64,000 nt of DNA from Halobacillus locisalis (GTDB lineage: Bacteria > Bacillota > Bacilli > Bacillales > Halobacillaceae). A program made the position numbers and the translations under genes. The notes under the pieces are model-generated. The model was not told the DNA's origin and searched no databases. It saw only the letters and a program-made list of their open reading frames with translations. The stretch covers positions 434,001 to 498,000 of the forward strand of contig NZ_JACEFG010000003.1 of the NCBI RefSeq assembly GCF_013694105.1. Reading direction: 5' to 3'. Positions 35,621-44,881 of this stretch are shown here, in pieces (positions within the stretch are counted from its first letter, which is position 1; each line of letters starts with the position of its first letter).

Positions 35621-35998
35621 ATGAAAATTATCATTTCGAATCAGTCCAAGACCCCCATCTATGAACAAATTCATACGCAAATCAAAGAGCAAATCATCTC
35701 CAACGATTTGAAACCCGGTCACCATTTGCCTTCGATGCGTCAATTAGCAAAAGACTTGAACGTCAGTCTTATCACATCAAAGCGTGCTTATGAGGAACTG
35801 GAGAAGAATGGGTTTATCTATTCGGTGGTTGGAAAAGGTTCCTTCGTATCAGATCAAAATGAAGAGATGATCAAGGAAGGAAAGATGAAAGGGATAGAGG
35901 AGCAGCTCCTAGCTGCTATCCAGAATAGTAAAGACATCGGGATCAGTCTCAAAGAGTTGCAAGAACTGCTTACCATTTTATATAAGGAGGAAGATTGA
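35621..35998 (+). CDS. GntR-family regulator, YtrA type
   Basis: Start ATG 35621 is best spaced from AGAGG; the upstream ATG at 35615 touches it. 125 residues: a winged helix (PIYEQIHTQIKEQIIS ... LPSMRQLAKDLNVSLITSKRAYEELEKNGF) and a short helical tail without the large effector domain of other GntR groups. YtrA-type repressors control the ABC transporter genes next to them. The stop overlaps the ATPase start (TGATG). Confidence 0.9.
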   Translation: MKIIISNQSKTPIYEQIHTQIKEQIISNDLKPGHHLPSMRQLAKDLNVSLITSKRAYEELEKNGFIYSVVGKGSFVSDQNEEMIKEGKMKGIEEQLLAAIQNSKDIGISLKELQELLTILYKEED

Positions 35999-36885
35999 TG
36001 GAGAATCAGAATGTCATAGAACTCAGGCATGTGAGTAAGTCATTTGATGGTTTCTTTATAGAGGATTTTTCATTGGATGTGAAAAAAGGTTTTGTTACAG
36101 GATTTATCGGAGGAAATGGCGTAGGGAAATCTACCACAATCAAGATGATCATGAATCTATTGCAACCAGACAGTGGTTCAGTTTCTGTATTTGGATTAGA
36201 TTATGAAAATCATGAGAAGGAAATAAAGCAGCGGATTGGATTTGTATTCGACGAGAGCGTATTTTATGAGAATCTCACACTGGCCGAGCTGAAGGAGATT
36301 GTAAAAAGGGCTTATGTGAAATGGGATGATTCGTTATTTTATGACTATGTGAACAAGTTCAACTTGCCCTTAAACAAAAAAATCAAAACCTTCTCAAAAG
36401 GCATGGCGATTAAAGCTTCTTTAACGATTGCTTTATCTCATCACGCAGAATTGATTGTTATGGATGAACCCACATCTGGGTTAGACCCGATTTTTCGGAG
36501 AGAGCTATTGGAAATCTTACATCAACTCTTGCAGGATGGCGATACCACCATCTTTTTCTCGACGCATATTACGACAGATCTAGATTCGATCGCTGATTAT
36601 ATCACCTTCATACATGACGGAGAACACATATTCACAAAGGACCTTTACCAAATTGAAGAGGAGTACGCCATTGTAAAAGGAGGGCTTGAGTTACTGGATC
36701 AAGATACAGAACAAGAGTTCATAGCTACTCGAAAAACAGCTTACGGATTTGAGGCTTTGACTTCGAATAAGCGAAAAGCGGAAGAAGTCTTCGGAGAAAT
36801 GGCCCTCATCGAAGCACCTACACTTGAAGATATTATGTACTATACAAAGAAAGGAGCTGTACCACATGTACAACTTAATACGTAA
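35998..36885 (+). CDS. ABC transporter ATPase
   Basis: 295 residues: Walker A GGNGVGKST (about 38-46), a signature-like FSKGM in place of LSGGQ, and Walker B LIVMDEPTSGLDP, then the switch HIT. Belongs to the BcrA/YtrB group of drug or peptide exporters. Coupled to its regulator upstream and permease downstream (20-base overlap). Confidence 0.9.
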   Translation: MENQNVIELRHVSKSFDGFFIEDFSLDVKKGFVTGFIGGNGVGKSTTIKMIMNLLQPDSGSVSVFGLDYENHEKEIKQRIGFVFDESVFYENLTLAELKEIVKRAYVKWDDSLFYDYVNKFNLPLNKKIKTFSKGMAIKASLTIALSHHAELIVMDEPTSGLDPIFRRELLEILHQLLQDGDTTIFFSTHITTDLDSIADYITFIHDGEHIFTKDLYQIEEEYAIVKGGLELLDQDTEQEFIATRKTAYGFEALTSNKRKAEEVFGEMALIEAPTLEDIMYYTKKGAVPHVQLNT

Positions 36886-37474
36886 AGATCTCGTCTTGCA
36901 GAGTAAAATGATCATAGGTTTGATGATTGGGTTGTGTGTGTATTTATTCTTGGATGTGTCTTCGTTATGGGTAGGGGTTGTCTTTAGTATTGCCGTCGCA
37001 ATGAATGCTGTAACAATCGATGAAAAATCTTCTGTACATATCTTACTTAATTCTCTACCTTACACTCGAAAAGAAATTGTCAGCTCAAAGTATATTGTAG
37101 TTCTTCTGTTGACTGTCATGGTGTCTGCAGCCATCTACGTTGGAAACTTAGCCATCCATGGAGAATTCACTTCGCTGAAAAATCTTTTATTCATGATCGC
37201 GATTGCCGTCACAGCCATTTCAGTCATGCTTCCGTTTTGTTATAAATTTAAAAGCAGTTACTTAGTGACAGCTTCGATTGTGGCATTTGGCTTATATTTA
37301 TTAGTTGTGTCATTTTTTATCCAGGATTTAAACGATAGAATCAGAGCGTTCGTAGAATTCTTGTTAACTATGCAAAGTACAGGAGCGTATGTTGCCTTTG
37401 TTGCTTCTATAATGATTTTATATGTGTGTTCAGGCTTAGTATCCTTTCGCATCTACAAGAATAAAGCATTCTGA
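36866..37474 (+). CDS. ABC-2 type permease
   Basis: Start at ATG 36866 (MYNLIRKDLVLQSK), inside the ATPase gene; 202 residues with about six membrane helices, and the motif INSLPYTRKEIVSSKYI-like (here LNSLPYTRKEIVSSKY) typical of ABC-2 permeases next to BcrA-type ATPases. It probably pairs with the ATPase at 35998 to export a peptide antibiotic or lipid. Substrate unknown. Confidence 0.85.
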   Translation: MYNLIRKDLVLQSKMIIGLMIGLCVYLFLDVSSLWVGVVFSIAVAMNAVTIDEKSSVHILLNSLPYTRKEIVSSKYIVVLLLTVMVSAAIYVGNLAIHGEFTSLKNLLFMIAIAVTAISVMLPFCYKFKSSYLVTASIVAFGLYLLVVSFFIQDLNDRIRAFVEFLLTMQSTGAYVAFVASIMILYVCSGLVSFRIYKNKAF

Positions 37475-37530
37475 TTAATTCATTGTCATTAGACACTTCA
37501 GATTGCTAAAGATCCTTTGTTTTTTTCAGG

Positions 37531-37671
37531 GTGACTACCAGAAGAGTCTCTCCACCTTTTCCAAGCCCACCACCACATAAAACAGCTGAGACAAACCGCA
37601 TCAAGACAGTTTCTAATGCTCTTCACATTGAAAAAGGTTATAAGGAAGGTTATCAAGACGGTTTCAAGTGA
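37531..37671 (+). CDS. Possible 46-aa ORF
   Basis: A GTG-started frame with a Pro-rich start and a basic/Gly-Tyr end (EKGYKEGYQDGFK). The C-terminal pattern looks protein-like, but the start has no ribosome binding site and no family is known. Downstream at 37685-37717 is a hairpin AAAGTGCTTT/AAAGCACTTT. Confidence 0.25.
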   Translation: MTTRRVSPPFPSPPPHKTAETNRIKTVSNALHIEKGYKEGYQDGFK

Positions 37672-37770
37672 AGATGCATTTCAAAAGTGCTTTAATAGCG
37701 CTGATCAAAGCACTTTCAAAGGCATCTCCCTTTCAAAACCGTCATAAGTAGTCCGCACAGACAGAACAGT

Positions 37771-37803
37771 AAAAGCCCAAGCTGGACGTCAGCTTGGGCT
37801 TTT
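37771..37803. terminator. Bidirectional terminator at the tcy operon end
   Basis: AAAAGCCCAAGCTG and CAGCTTGGGCTTTT form a perfect 14-base stem with a 5-base loop; T-runs on both strands. It overlaps the stop codon of the ATPase gene on the reverse strand. Confidence 0.92.
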
Positions 37804-38539
37804 ATTGTTGGATTAAATTCAGGAAGCGTTTCGTGCGTTCTTCTTTCGGATTCTCAAACACATCGACAGGAGCGCCGCGCTCGACGATGTACCCTTCATC
37901 CATGAAGACGACTTCATCTGCCACGTCCTTGGCGAAGTTCATTTCGTGGGTGACGACGACCATCGTCATTCCTTCCTCGGCGAGGTCTTTCATGACTTGG
38001 AGGACTTCTCCGATCAGCTCGGGGTCGAGGGCTGAGGTTGGTTCGTCAAACAGCATTACTTTCGGATCGATCGCCATGGCGCGGGCAATGCCGACACGCT
38101 GCTGCTGTCCGCCGGATAGTTGGTGCGGATAGACGTCCGCTTTGTCCCCAAGTCCGACTTTTTCAAGGAGGCGCATCGCTACTTCACGTGCTTGTTGCTT
38201 GTCGATTTTCTGGACGGTAACAGGACCTTCCATGATGTTCTCAATTACGCTTAAATGCGGGAAGAGGTTGTAGTTTTGGAAGACCATACCCGTTTGTTTT
38301 CTTAATTCACGGATGGTTTTTTTATCGAGTTTCTCTGAAAAATCAATGGTCTGATCATCGATGGTCACTTCGCCTTTTTCCGGGCGCTCAAGCACGTTCA
38401 AGCAACGAAGCAATGTCGTTTTCCCAGAACCGGATGGCCCGATGACGACGATGACTTTACCTTGGTCGACTTGAATGCTGATGTCTTTCAATACTTCTAG
38501 GTTCCCGAAACTCTTCGAGATGTGATTCATTTCTAGCAT
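37802..38539 (-). CDS. tcyC: Amino-acid (cystine-type) ABC importer ATPase
   Basis: 245 residues: Walker [10 protein letters not shown], signature LSGGQQQR, Walker [14 protein letters not shown] and the switch His in VVTHEM. The polar amino-acid importer ATPase group. Order (binding protein, permease, ATPase) and protein lengths match Bacillus TcyABC, an L-cystine importer. The cystine assignment comes mainly from the binding protein. Confidence 0.88.
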   Translation of the reverse strand: MLEMNHISKSFGNLEVLKDISIQVDQGKVIVVIGPSGSGKTTLLRCLNVLERPEKGEVTIDDQTIDFSEKLDKKTIRELRKQTGMVFQNYNLFPHLSVIENIMEGPVTVQKIDKQQAREVAMRLLEKVGLGDKADVYPHQLSGGQQQRVGIARAMAIDPKVMLFDEPTSALDPELIGEVLQVMKDLAEEGMTMVVVTHEMNFAKDVADEVVFMDEGYIVERGAPVDVFENPKEERTKRFLNLIQQ

Positions 38540-38554
38540 GATCGAACCTCCTTT

Positions 38555-39253
38555 CTAGTTCACGTATCGGTCTAAGCGTCGTTCAATACGACCTTGAATA
38601 AGGGAGAGTATGAAACATAGCACCCAGTAAATCGCGGCAGCCTGTGTATAAATTAAGAGCGGCTCATAGGTCGTGGCCACGATTTCTTGAGCTTTACGGA
38701 ACATCTCCGCTACTAAAATGGTGGAAGCGAGCGATGTTTCTTTCACCAATCCGATAAACGAGTTCGATAACGGAGGAATCGAAACGCGTGTCGCTTGCGG
38801 GAGAATGACGCGCTTCAACGACTGGAAATACGACATGCCGATCGATTCGGCTGCTTCCCACTGCCCTTTATTAATCGATAGGATCGATGCTCGTATGATT
38901 TCGGACGCATATGCCCCTGTGTTCAAGGAAAGAGCGATCAGTGCGCCGACAAACGGACTGAACTTCAAGAACGAGACACCTAAGTTACCGAAACCGTAGA
39001 AGACGATGAATAATTGCACAAGTAAAGGGGTTCCGCGAATGATAGAGACGTAAACGCGGGCGATGATGCTCAGAATCTTCACTCCAGAAATCCGGAATAA
39101 CGCGGTCGTGATGGCGAGGACCAATCCGGCAAAGAACGCGAGTAGCGTTAACGGAATCGTATAGTAAAGAACTCCTTTCAACAATGGAAGAAAGGAGTCC
39201 TGTAGTGTTTGCAGATTGTCTGCACTCAGCCAGAAATTACTGAGCAGATACAT
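38555..39253 (-). CDS. tcyB: Amino-acid (cystine-type) ABC importer permease
   Basis: About 232 residues with five or so membrane helices and the HisM/GlnP loop (SIGMSYFQSLKRVILPQATR, the EAA motif). ATG at 39253 overlaps the end of the binding-protein gene by 17 bases; a TTG at 39262 is an alternative. Middle gene of the tcy-type operon. Confidence 0.87.
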   Translation of the reverse strand: MYLLSNFWLSADNLQTLQDSFLPLLKGVLYYTIPLTLLAFFAGLVLAITTALFRISGVKILSIIARVYVSIIRGTPLLVQLFIVFYGFGNLGVSFLKFSPFVGALIALSLNTGAYASEIIRASILSINKGQWEAAESIGMSYFQSLKRVILPQATRVSIPPLSNSFIGLVKETSLASTILVAEMFRKAQEIVATTYEPLLIYTQAAAIYWVLCFILSLIQGRIERRLDRYVN

Positions 39254-40070
39254 CTTCGCCAAACCATTTCTCAGAGATTTGTTTTAGCGTGCCATCTTCA
39301 CGCATGGAAGCAAGTGCTTCGTCGACCGCTTCGATCAATTCCGGATTGTTTTGACGGAACATCATGGCGGATGCTGACGCGTCTTCTTGGCGGTCCACGA
39401 TTTCGACTTGTGCATCTTCACGCTGTTTCAAAAAGTCGAGAACAGATAGACGATCGTTTACCGTTGCGTCTGCACGCTCGTTAGCTAGCAACTGCATCGC
39501 TGGGTTGAATCCTTCGACGCTTACGATTTCTGCGCCATATTCTTTCGCGATATCTGCATAGTTACTCGTCAACGATTGCGCTGATTTCGCGCCTTCTAAA
39601 TCCTCAAAGCTCTGAACGTCTCCACCTTTAGGGGCTACAAGAACCGCTGTGGAGTACGTATATGGAGTAGAGAAATCATACTTCTCTTCACGGTCGGGCT
39701 TGATGCCGACTTGGTTCGCGATCATATCGAAGCGTTCTGTGTTCAAGCCAGCGAACATGGAATCCCATTTCGTTTCTTTGAATTCTGCTTCCACTCCCAT
39801 ACGGTCCGCGATCTCGCGGGCGACCTCAACGTCATACCCTGTCAATTCGTCTGCGTCATTGTGGAACGTGTACGGGGCATACGTACCTTCTGTTCCGATT
39901 GTAAGCACGCCTTTTTCTTGAATTTCATCATACAAGCTTTGTGTTTCCTCTGAAGAACCTTCATTACCTGATGTGTCCTCTGCTTGGTCCGTTCCTTCAT
40001 CCGAAGAACCGCAAGCCGCTAAAACAAGAATAAGTAGTCCGATTGCTGATAAACCTAATATCTTTTTCAT
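39237..40070 (-). CDS. tcyA: Cystine-type ABC solute-binding lipoprotein
   Basis: 277 residues with a lipoprotein signal ending in LVLAACGSS, an acidic linker, and an SBP-3 domain. The KGVLTIGTEGTYAPYTFH, LTGYDVEVAREIADR, SMFAGLNTERFDMIANQVG and SAQSLTSNYA segments are very like Bacillus TcyA as I know it. Tethered outside the membrane to capture L-cystine or a related amino acid. First gene of the operon, divergent from the GntR gene at 40290. Confidence 0.88.
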   Translation of the reverse strand: MKKILGLSAIGLLILVLAACGSSDEGTDQAEDTSGNEGSSEETQSLYDEIQEKGVLTIGTEGTYAPYTFHNDADELTGYDVEVAREIADRMGVEAEFKETKWDSMFAGLNTERFDMIANQVGIKPDREEKYDFSTPYTYSTAVLVAPKGGDVQSFEDLEGAKSAQSLTSNYADIAKEYGAEIVSVEGFNPAMQLLANERADATVNDRLSVLDFLKQREDAQVEIVDRQEDASASAMMFRQNNPELIEAVDEALASMREDGTLKQISEKWFGEDVSAQ

Positions 40071-40289
40071 GAAAAATGACCTCCTCTATTTTAATCCTGA
40101 TTAAATTCATCGGAATAATACATATCGAATAATACATCCTGTATTAGCTTCCGTCAATAGAAAAAGCTCATACTGGTGTACTTTACGTTTTATTTTCAAA
40201 AATAGGAAAAATATAGTTGTCATTTTAATGGAAGAGTAATATACTACATTACATGACTAATGCACTCATGCAGAGAGAAGGAAAAAGTG

Positions 40290-40673
40290 ATGATCCTTGA
40301 TACGGACGGATTGAAGCCGATCTACATCCAGATCGCAGAATGGATCGAGAGTGAAATCCTTCACGGCAACTTACAACAAGATGACAAAGTGTACTCACAA
40401 TATAAGCTTGCAGACATGTACAACATCAATCCAGCAACGGCTGCAAAAGGACTGAAGCTGCTGGCGGATGAAGAGATTGTCTACGATAAGCGTGGAATCG
40501 GGAAGTTCGTCTCTGAAAAAGCGCAAGCGATTATCGTGGAGAAAAGGAAGGGTCAGTCGCTGAAGCATCTCCTTGAAGATGTCGTATCTGAAGCCAAGCG
40601 TTTGAACATGACGGAAGAAGAAGTAAGAAAAGCATTGAAAGAATTGTGGAAAACGAGTGGGGAGGATGACTGA
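40290..40673 (+). CDS. GntR-family regulator, YtrA type
   Basis: 127 residues from ATG 40290 (AGAAGG spaced 8 bases). Winged helix (IYIQIAEWIESEILHGNL ... YSQYKLADMYNINPATAAKGLKLLADEEIVYDKRG) and a short helical tail. Its stop overlaps the start of the ABC ATPase (TGATG), the usual arrangement for repressor-controlled YtrB-type exporters. Confidence 0.9.
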   Translation: MILDTDGLKPIYIQIAEWIESEILHGNLQQDDKVYSQYKLADMYNINPATAAKGLKLLADEEIVYDKRGIGKFVSEKAQAIIVEKRKGQSLKHLLEDVVSEAKRLNMTEEEVRKALKELWKTSGEDD

Positions 40674-41584
40674 TGAAGGCGATTCATTGTAAGGAATTGA
40701 CGAAGCAATACAGAAGGAAGGCCGCACTAGATGGTGTGGACTTGTCCATTGATGACAACAAAATCATCGGGCTGATTGGACGGAATGGAGCGGGAAAGAC
40801 TACGCTTTTGAAGATTATTTCTGGTATGCTCCGTGAATCATCCGGTCATGTTGAGGTGTTTTCAAAGCGGCCATTCAACAATTTGTTCGTGTCTGCGAAC
40901 TCGATCTATATTGATGATCAGATGAATTTCCCACCGTCTCTAACACTTAAGGAACTGCTCAAAGAGGGGCGTCGTTTTTATAAAAACTGGGATCATGATC
41001 TTGCGCTTCGCTTGTTCGAGCATTTCGGTTTTCATGAAAAAGAGTCACATAAGAATTTATCGAAGGGTAAAGAAAGCACCTTCAACATGATTGTCGGCCT
41101 TTGTTCACGCTGTCCTCTGACCATCTTCGACGAACCGACGACAGGAATGGATGCAGCGGTTCGAAAAGATTTTCACAGGGCCCTGTTGAAAGATTATATA
41201 GCGCACCCGAGGACGATTCTGTTATCGACGCACTACATGAACGAAATGGAAGATTTGTTTGAAGAAGTGGTCTTACTGGACCATGGTAAATTACGGCTGC
41301 ATACCACGATGGATGACTTACGTGAATATGCCATTGGTTTATCAGGGAAAGTAAGCAGCGTTCAACCTTGGCTTGAGGGGCGTGACGTTCTAGATCAACA
41401 GGAAAGCGGCCTGGATGATGTGCAAGTAGCGGTGAAGCATGACTATACGGATGGGGAGATTCAACGCATGCGCCTTGATGGTATTTCGGTTACGAGCATC
41501 CAGCCGACAGATGCTTGCATGTTTCTGACAAAGCAAGAGGGAGGAGGATTAGATCATGTCTTTCGTTCAAATGAAAGCGAGTGA
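40673..41584 (+). CDS. ABC transporter ATPase, YtrB-like
   Basis: 303 residues: Walker A GRNGAGKTT, degenerate signature NLSKGKEST in place of LSGGQ, Walker B LTIFDEPTTGMDA, switch STHYM, and a C-terminal extension of about 90 residues. Couples to the membrane proteins that follow; overlaps the next gene by 29 bases. Confidence 0.9.
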   Translation: MKAIHCKELTKQYRRKAALDGVDLSIDDNKIIGLIGRNGAGKTTLLKIISGMLRESSGHVEVFSKRPFNNLFVSANSIYIDDQMNFPPSLTLKELLKEGRRFYKNWDHDLALRLFEHFGFHEKESHKNLSKGKESTFNMIVGLCSRCPLTIFDEPTTGMDAAVRKDFHRALLKDYIAHPRTILLSTHYMNEMEDLFEEVVLLDHGKLRLHTTMDDLREYAIGLSGKVSSVQPWLEGRDVLDQQESGLDDVQVAVKHDYTDGEIQRMRLDGISVTSIQPTDACMFLTKQEGGGLDHVFRSNESE

Positions 41585-42302
41585 AGTGATCGGAAAGCAA
41601 CTCGTTTATAAATGTAAATCGTATGCGGGCGTTTTTACGTCACTCGTCGTCATTCAACTGCTTGGGGCTTTATTTTCCTTGCTAGCTACTTCAGGCTCTA
41701 TGAGATCGACGCTCGGATATGATGTGCGCGTGCAAACTTATACAGTGGATATGGTCATTGTGTTCACGATCTTTTGGGGATTTATCACAGCCCTCCTGTT
41801 AACGACGAGAGCTTATAGAGAAGATGACTTTGCGTTTGTCACGAACCGGAACAGCAGCAATATTTCGACGATCGCCTTTTTGACACTGGTCGGATTGATC
41901 AGTAGTGTTACCGCCGCCTTATCTTTTTACCTTGTGCGTGTGGTGGTTTTTCTGATCGGGGCAGAAGGGGATGCTGTGATCAGCAGTGCTAGTGTCGATG
42001 CTTCTTTACTTCTTATTATTTTCTATACGTTTGGCTCCGTTATCTTATTTAGTTCGATGGGATATGTAGCAGGTGTGATGGTTCAGTGGAGTAAGCTGTT
42101 CATTTTCATACTGCCAGCGGTTGTGATCGGTGGATTGATCCTTCTTTACCAGCCTTCTGATGGAGCTGTGATGAACGCGTTTTTCTCTTTCTATTACCGT
42201 GAAGCGAACCTTCTATTCTATCTATTGAAAACAACAGCGACGGCGGCCATTTTTTATAGTGTAGCTGTCTTACTTTCTAATCGACTGGAGGTGAAAGGAT
42301 GA
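41556..42302 (+). CDS. ABC-type membrane subunit
   Basis: 248 residues, six or so membrane helices (about 22-42, 63-84, 100-125, 140-165, 168-190, 218-240). GAGGGAGGAGG lies before ATG 41556. No family motif, but its position between a YtrB-type ATPase and another membrane protein supports a permease role. Confidence 0.8.
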   Translation: MSFVQMKASEVIGKQLVYKCKSYAGVFTSLVVIQLLGALFSLLATSGSMRSTLGYDVRVQTYTVDMVIVFTIFWGFITALLLTTRAYREDDFAFVTNRNSSNISTIAFLTLVGLISSVTAALSFYLVRVVVFLIGAEGDAVISSASVDASLLLIIFYTFGSVILFSSMGYVAGVMVQWSKLFIFILPAVVIGGLILLYQPSDGAVMNAFFSFYYREANLLFYLLKTTATAAIFYSVAVLLSNRLEVKG

Positions 42303-42976
42303 TAATGCCTATTGTGCTTATCCTTTTTATCATTCTAATCGTGAGCTTCATCGTGTACGTCAGTCGTTCCCAAATCGTGATGAGCCTCATGCCGAAGAAG
42401 GCAGGGTATTGGATGCTTGGAGGGTATAGTCTCCTTCTTCTCGTGTCCGTTGTCTTCTATATCGTGATGCCGGACGAAACATCCTCTTCAGCGGGCTTCG
42501 AAGAGAAGAAGGATCTTTATGATACGGATGAGATATACAGACAGGTGTTAAATGGGAATCGTGAAGCGTTGGATGACGATTTACAAAAAGGGTTCTGGAG
42601 TTTTGCTGTCCCAGAAGAACCCCTTATCATCAATTCCATGGGTGGTGGGGAAGATGAAGTCACGATCTATGTGGAAAAAGTAGAAGGCTTGGAAGGGATT
42701 CAAGCTTACTATTATCAAACGCCTCTCATTGTCCAGGATGTAAGAATCGATAGAGAATGGAAGCCTTACGTATCTATGGAAAATGGGATGTTGAGAGTAG
42801 AGTCGATGATTGACGAGGTGCTAGAGTACAAGACATTCAAGACACCTGCCATCATCAGTCAAACGATGGACGATCGACGTGAACCGTGGATGGGGAAATT
42901 CGCAGGGTTGTATATAGAAGTTCCAGCTGATTTAGAAATCGAAGCGGATGAACATATGTATCATCAAGTGAACTGA
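42299..42976 (+). CDS. Membrane-anchored protein of the ABC locus
   Basis: 225 residues: two N-terminal helices (about 3-20 and 37-57) and a large extracytoplasmic beta-rich domain. The ATG overlaps the permease stop (ATGA), so it is translated with the transporter and probably forms an accessory or sensor part. Not assigned to a family. Confidence 0.72.
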   Translation: MIMPIVLILFIILIVSFIVYVSRSQIVMSLMPKKAGYWMLGGYSLLLLVSVVFYIVMPDETSSSAGFEEKKDLYDTDEIYRQVLNGNREALDDDLQKGFWSFAVPEEPLIINSMGGGEDEVTIYVEKVEGLEGIQAYYYQTPLIVQDVRIDREWKPYVSMENGMLRVESMIDEVLEYKTFKTPAIISQTMDDRREPWMGKFAGLYIEVPADLEIEADEHMYHQVN

Positions 42977-42978
42977 GA

Positions 42979-43004
42979 GTCGGGGCAGTGCCCCGGCTTT
43001 TTTT
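42979..43004 (+). terminator. Terminator of the GntR/ABC operon
   Basis: CGGGGC-AGT-GCCCCG with flanking pairs, then seven T. Starts 2 bases after the stop. Confidence 0.88.
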
Positions 43005-43279
43005 GTTGTCTGAAACTGTGACGAAGGATGAGAATAAAACGTTATTGATGGCTGGGGGGATTGGGAAACGTCGTAAGGGGGAGCATTAAGACCCTTTTGT
43101 GCATGAATGAATTGTAAAAAGGACCTTATCGCACTACTTAAGACCTTTTTGAAGTCAGCTCTTCGTGAAAACAGTCTTAAGTCGGCTTCACATGCAAAGA
43201 TGACAAAAGTCAGGTGACTTTATTCAAATCACACAAATGGGCGGACCGACATAAGATGGGCGGTAAGAGGTGGTGACCA
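43005..43279. other. Intergenic region upstream of the NMT1-type importer
   Basis: No TPP-riboswitch core (CTGAGA ... ACCTGA pair) is visible here. There are three TAAGACC/GTCTTAAG-type motifs (about 43088, 43139 and 43171) and two ATGGGCGG repeats (43237, 43256) near the first gene. Their meaning is unknown. Confidence 0.3.
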
Positions 43280-44089
43280 ATGAAAGATCAATATAGAGAT
43301 CCATTTGCCGTCGAGCAAGAAGAATGGAAGAAGCGACAATGGAAAAACAGGTGGAAGCAATTGCTGACGTTCTCATCTCCTATTTTCATCTTGGTTCTCT
43401 GGGAATTCCTATCGCGCACGGGGTTAGTCGATGCCCGCTTCTTCCCGCCGCCGACCGAAATCGTCGGTACGTTTATTGCCATGAGTGCGAGTGGGGAGCT
43501 GTTTCACCATATCGGCATTTCTTTGTTTAGGATTTTTTCGGGCTTTCTGTTAGGGGTTATTCCGGCTGTCATTATTGGGTTATTCATGGGATTATACTCG
43601 CCGATTCGCCACTTTCTATCACCGCTGATCATGGCACTCATGCCGATTCCGACGCTCGCGCTCTTACCGATTATCTTGATCATCTTCGGGGTCGGTGAAG
43701 TATCGAAAATCGTCACCATCGCAGGGAGCGTCTTCTTCCCAGTCGTCATCAACACGGTGGCAGGGGTGGTCAACATTGACCGCATTTACCTTGATGTGGC
43801 GAATAACTACGGTGCAAACTCGAAACATTTCTTTTTCAAAATTGCCTTGCCTGGAGCGTTGCCGGTTATGATCGAGGGCATTCAGATGGGGCAGGCAATT
43901 GCGCTGCTCACGATTGTCGCGGCCGAAATGATGGGCGCGAACTCTGGAATCGGATACTTAATCTGGACTTCATACAATGCGTTTTTATTGAAAGAAATGT
44001 TTGTCGGGCTTGTACTGATTTCATTCTTCGGTTATTTGTTCTCGCTGATTCTACGGGGATTGCAGACGAAGTTGTTGCCATGGAGATAG
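43280..44089 (+). CDS. ABC importer permease (SsuC/TauC-like)
   Basis: 269 residues: about six membrane helices, FFPPPTEIVGTF near the N-terminus and the EAA loop (NNYGANSKHFFFKIALPGALP). Belongs to the nitrate/sulfonate/taurine and HMP importer group. First gene of a permease-ATPase-binding protein operon. Confidence 0.9.
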   Translation: MKDQYRDPFAVEQEEWKKRQWKNRWKQLLTFSSPIFILVLWEFLSRTGLVDARFFPPPTEIVGTFIAMSASGELFHHIGISLFRIFSGFLLGVIPAVIIGLFMGLYSPIRHFLSPLIMALMPIPTLALLPIILIIFGVGEVSKIVTIAGSVFFPVVINTVAGVVNIDRIYLDVANNYGANSKHFFFKIALPGALPVMIEGIQMGQAIALLTIVAAEMMGANSGIGYLIWTSYNAFLLKEMFVGLVLISFFGYLFSLILRGLQTKLLPWR

Positions 44090-44099
44090 GAGGGGTCTT

Positions 44100-44867
44100 G
44101 TGAAAATTACGATTGATGAGTTGACGAAAGTGTTCTATAAGAAAGGGCAGAGCTTGACCGCGCTTGAGGGCATTGATCTGAATATCCAGGATGGTGAGTT
44201 CGTCTGTTTGCTCGGCCCTAGTGGATGCGGAAAGACGACGCTGCTCAGGATTTTGGCTGGACTTGAGAAACCGAGTACGGGGAGCTTTGAGATTGCGGCC
44301 AGTGGGAAGGAACGACCGCTGCAGTCGATGGTCTTCCAGGAACGCGGGGTGATTCCGTGGCTCACGGTGAAAGAAAATGTCGCGTTCGGATTGAAGATGA
44401 GGCATCTGCCGAAATCGGTTGTTCAAGAACGTACCGCTTTTTATTTGGAAAAAGTCGGACTCGATAAGTTCGCCCGCTTGTATCCGAAAGAGCTTTCCGG
44501 CGGAATGAAGCAGCGCGTCAGTATCGCGCGTGCGTTCGCGAATGATCCGGAAATTCTGTTGATGGATGAACCGTTCGCAGCGCTTGATGAGCAGAATAAG
44601 TTCATCTTACAGGAAGAGCTGCTCAGCATTTGGGAGGAAACGAAGAAGACGGTACTGTTTATCACGCATAGTATTGATGAAGCGTTGTTATTGAGTGACC
44701 GGATCTTACTGATGAGTTCTCAACCAGGTCGTATTACCGAGGAAATTAAAATCGAAATGCCGAGGCCGCGTACGATGGAAGAGGTGCGTGCGGATCAGAC
44801 GATGACGGAGCATTTTGTGAAGATTCGGAGTCATTTGGACAGTGAAGTGCAAGGTTCAAGAACTTAG
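44100..44867 (+). CDS. ABC importer ATPase (SsuB/TauB-like)
   Basis: GTG start at 44100 with AGGAGGGG upstream; 255 residues. Walker A GPSGCGKTT, Q-loop VFQERGVIPW, signature LSGGMKQR, Walker B LLMDEPFAALDE, switch ITHSIDEA. Partner of the permease and NMT1-type binding protein. Confidence 0.92.
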   Translation: MKITIDELTKVFYKKGQSLTALEGIDLNIQDGEFVCLLGPSGCGKTTLLRILAGLEKPSTGSFEIAASGKERPLQSMVFQERGVIPWLTVKENVAFGLKMRHLPKSVVQERTAFYLEKVGLDKFARLYPKELSGGMKQRVSIARAFANDPEILLMDEPFAALDEQNKFILQEELLSIWEETKKTVLFITHSIDEALLLSDRILLMSSQPGRITEEIKIEMPRPRTMEEVRADQTMTEHFVKIRSHLDSEVQGSRT

Positions 44868-44881
44868 GAGGCATGTGCAAA

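Noticed and set aside
40074-40289. CymR-like operator in front of the tcy operon
   Set aside because: TAATCCTGATTAAA...GGAAT resembles the CymR consensus, but the GGAAT block is shifted by about four bases.
43005-43279. TPP riboswitch before the NMT1-type importer
   Set aside because: The conserved CTGAGA core is absent, so thiamine control is not supported.
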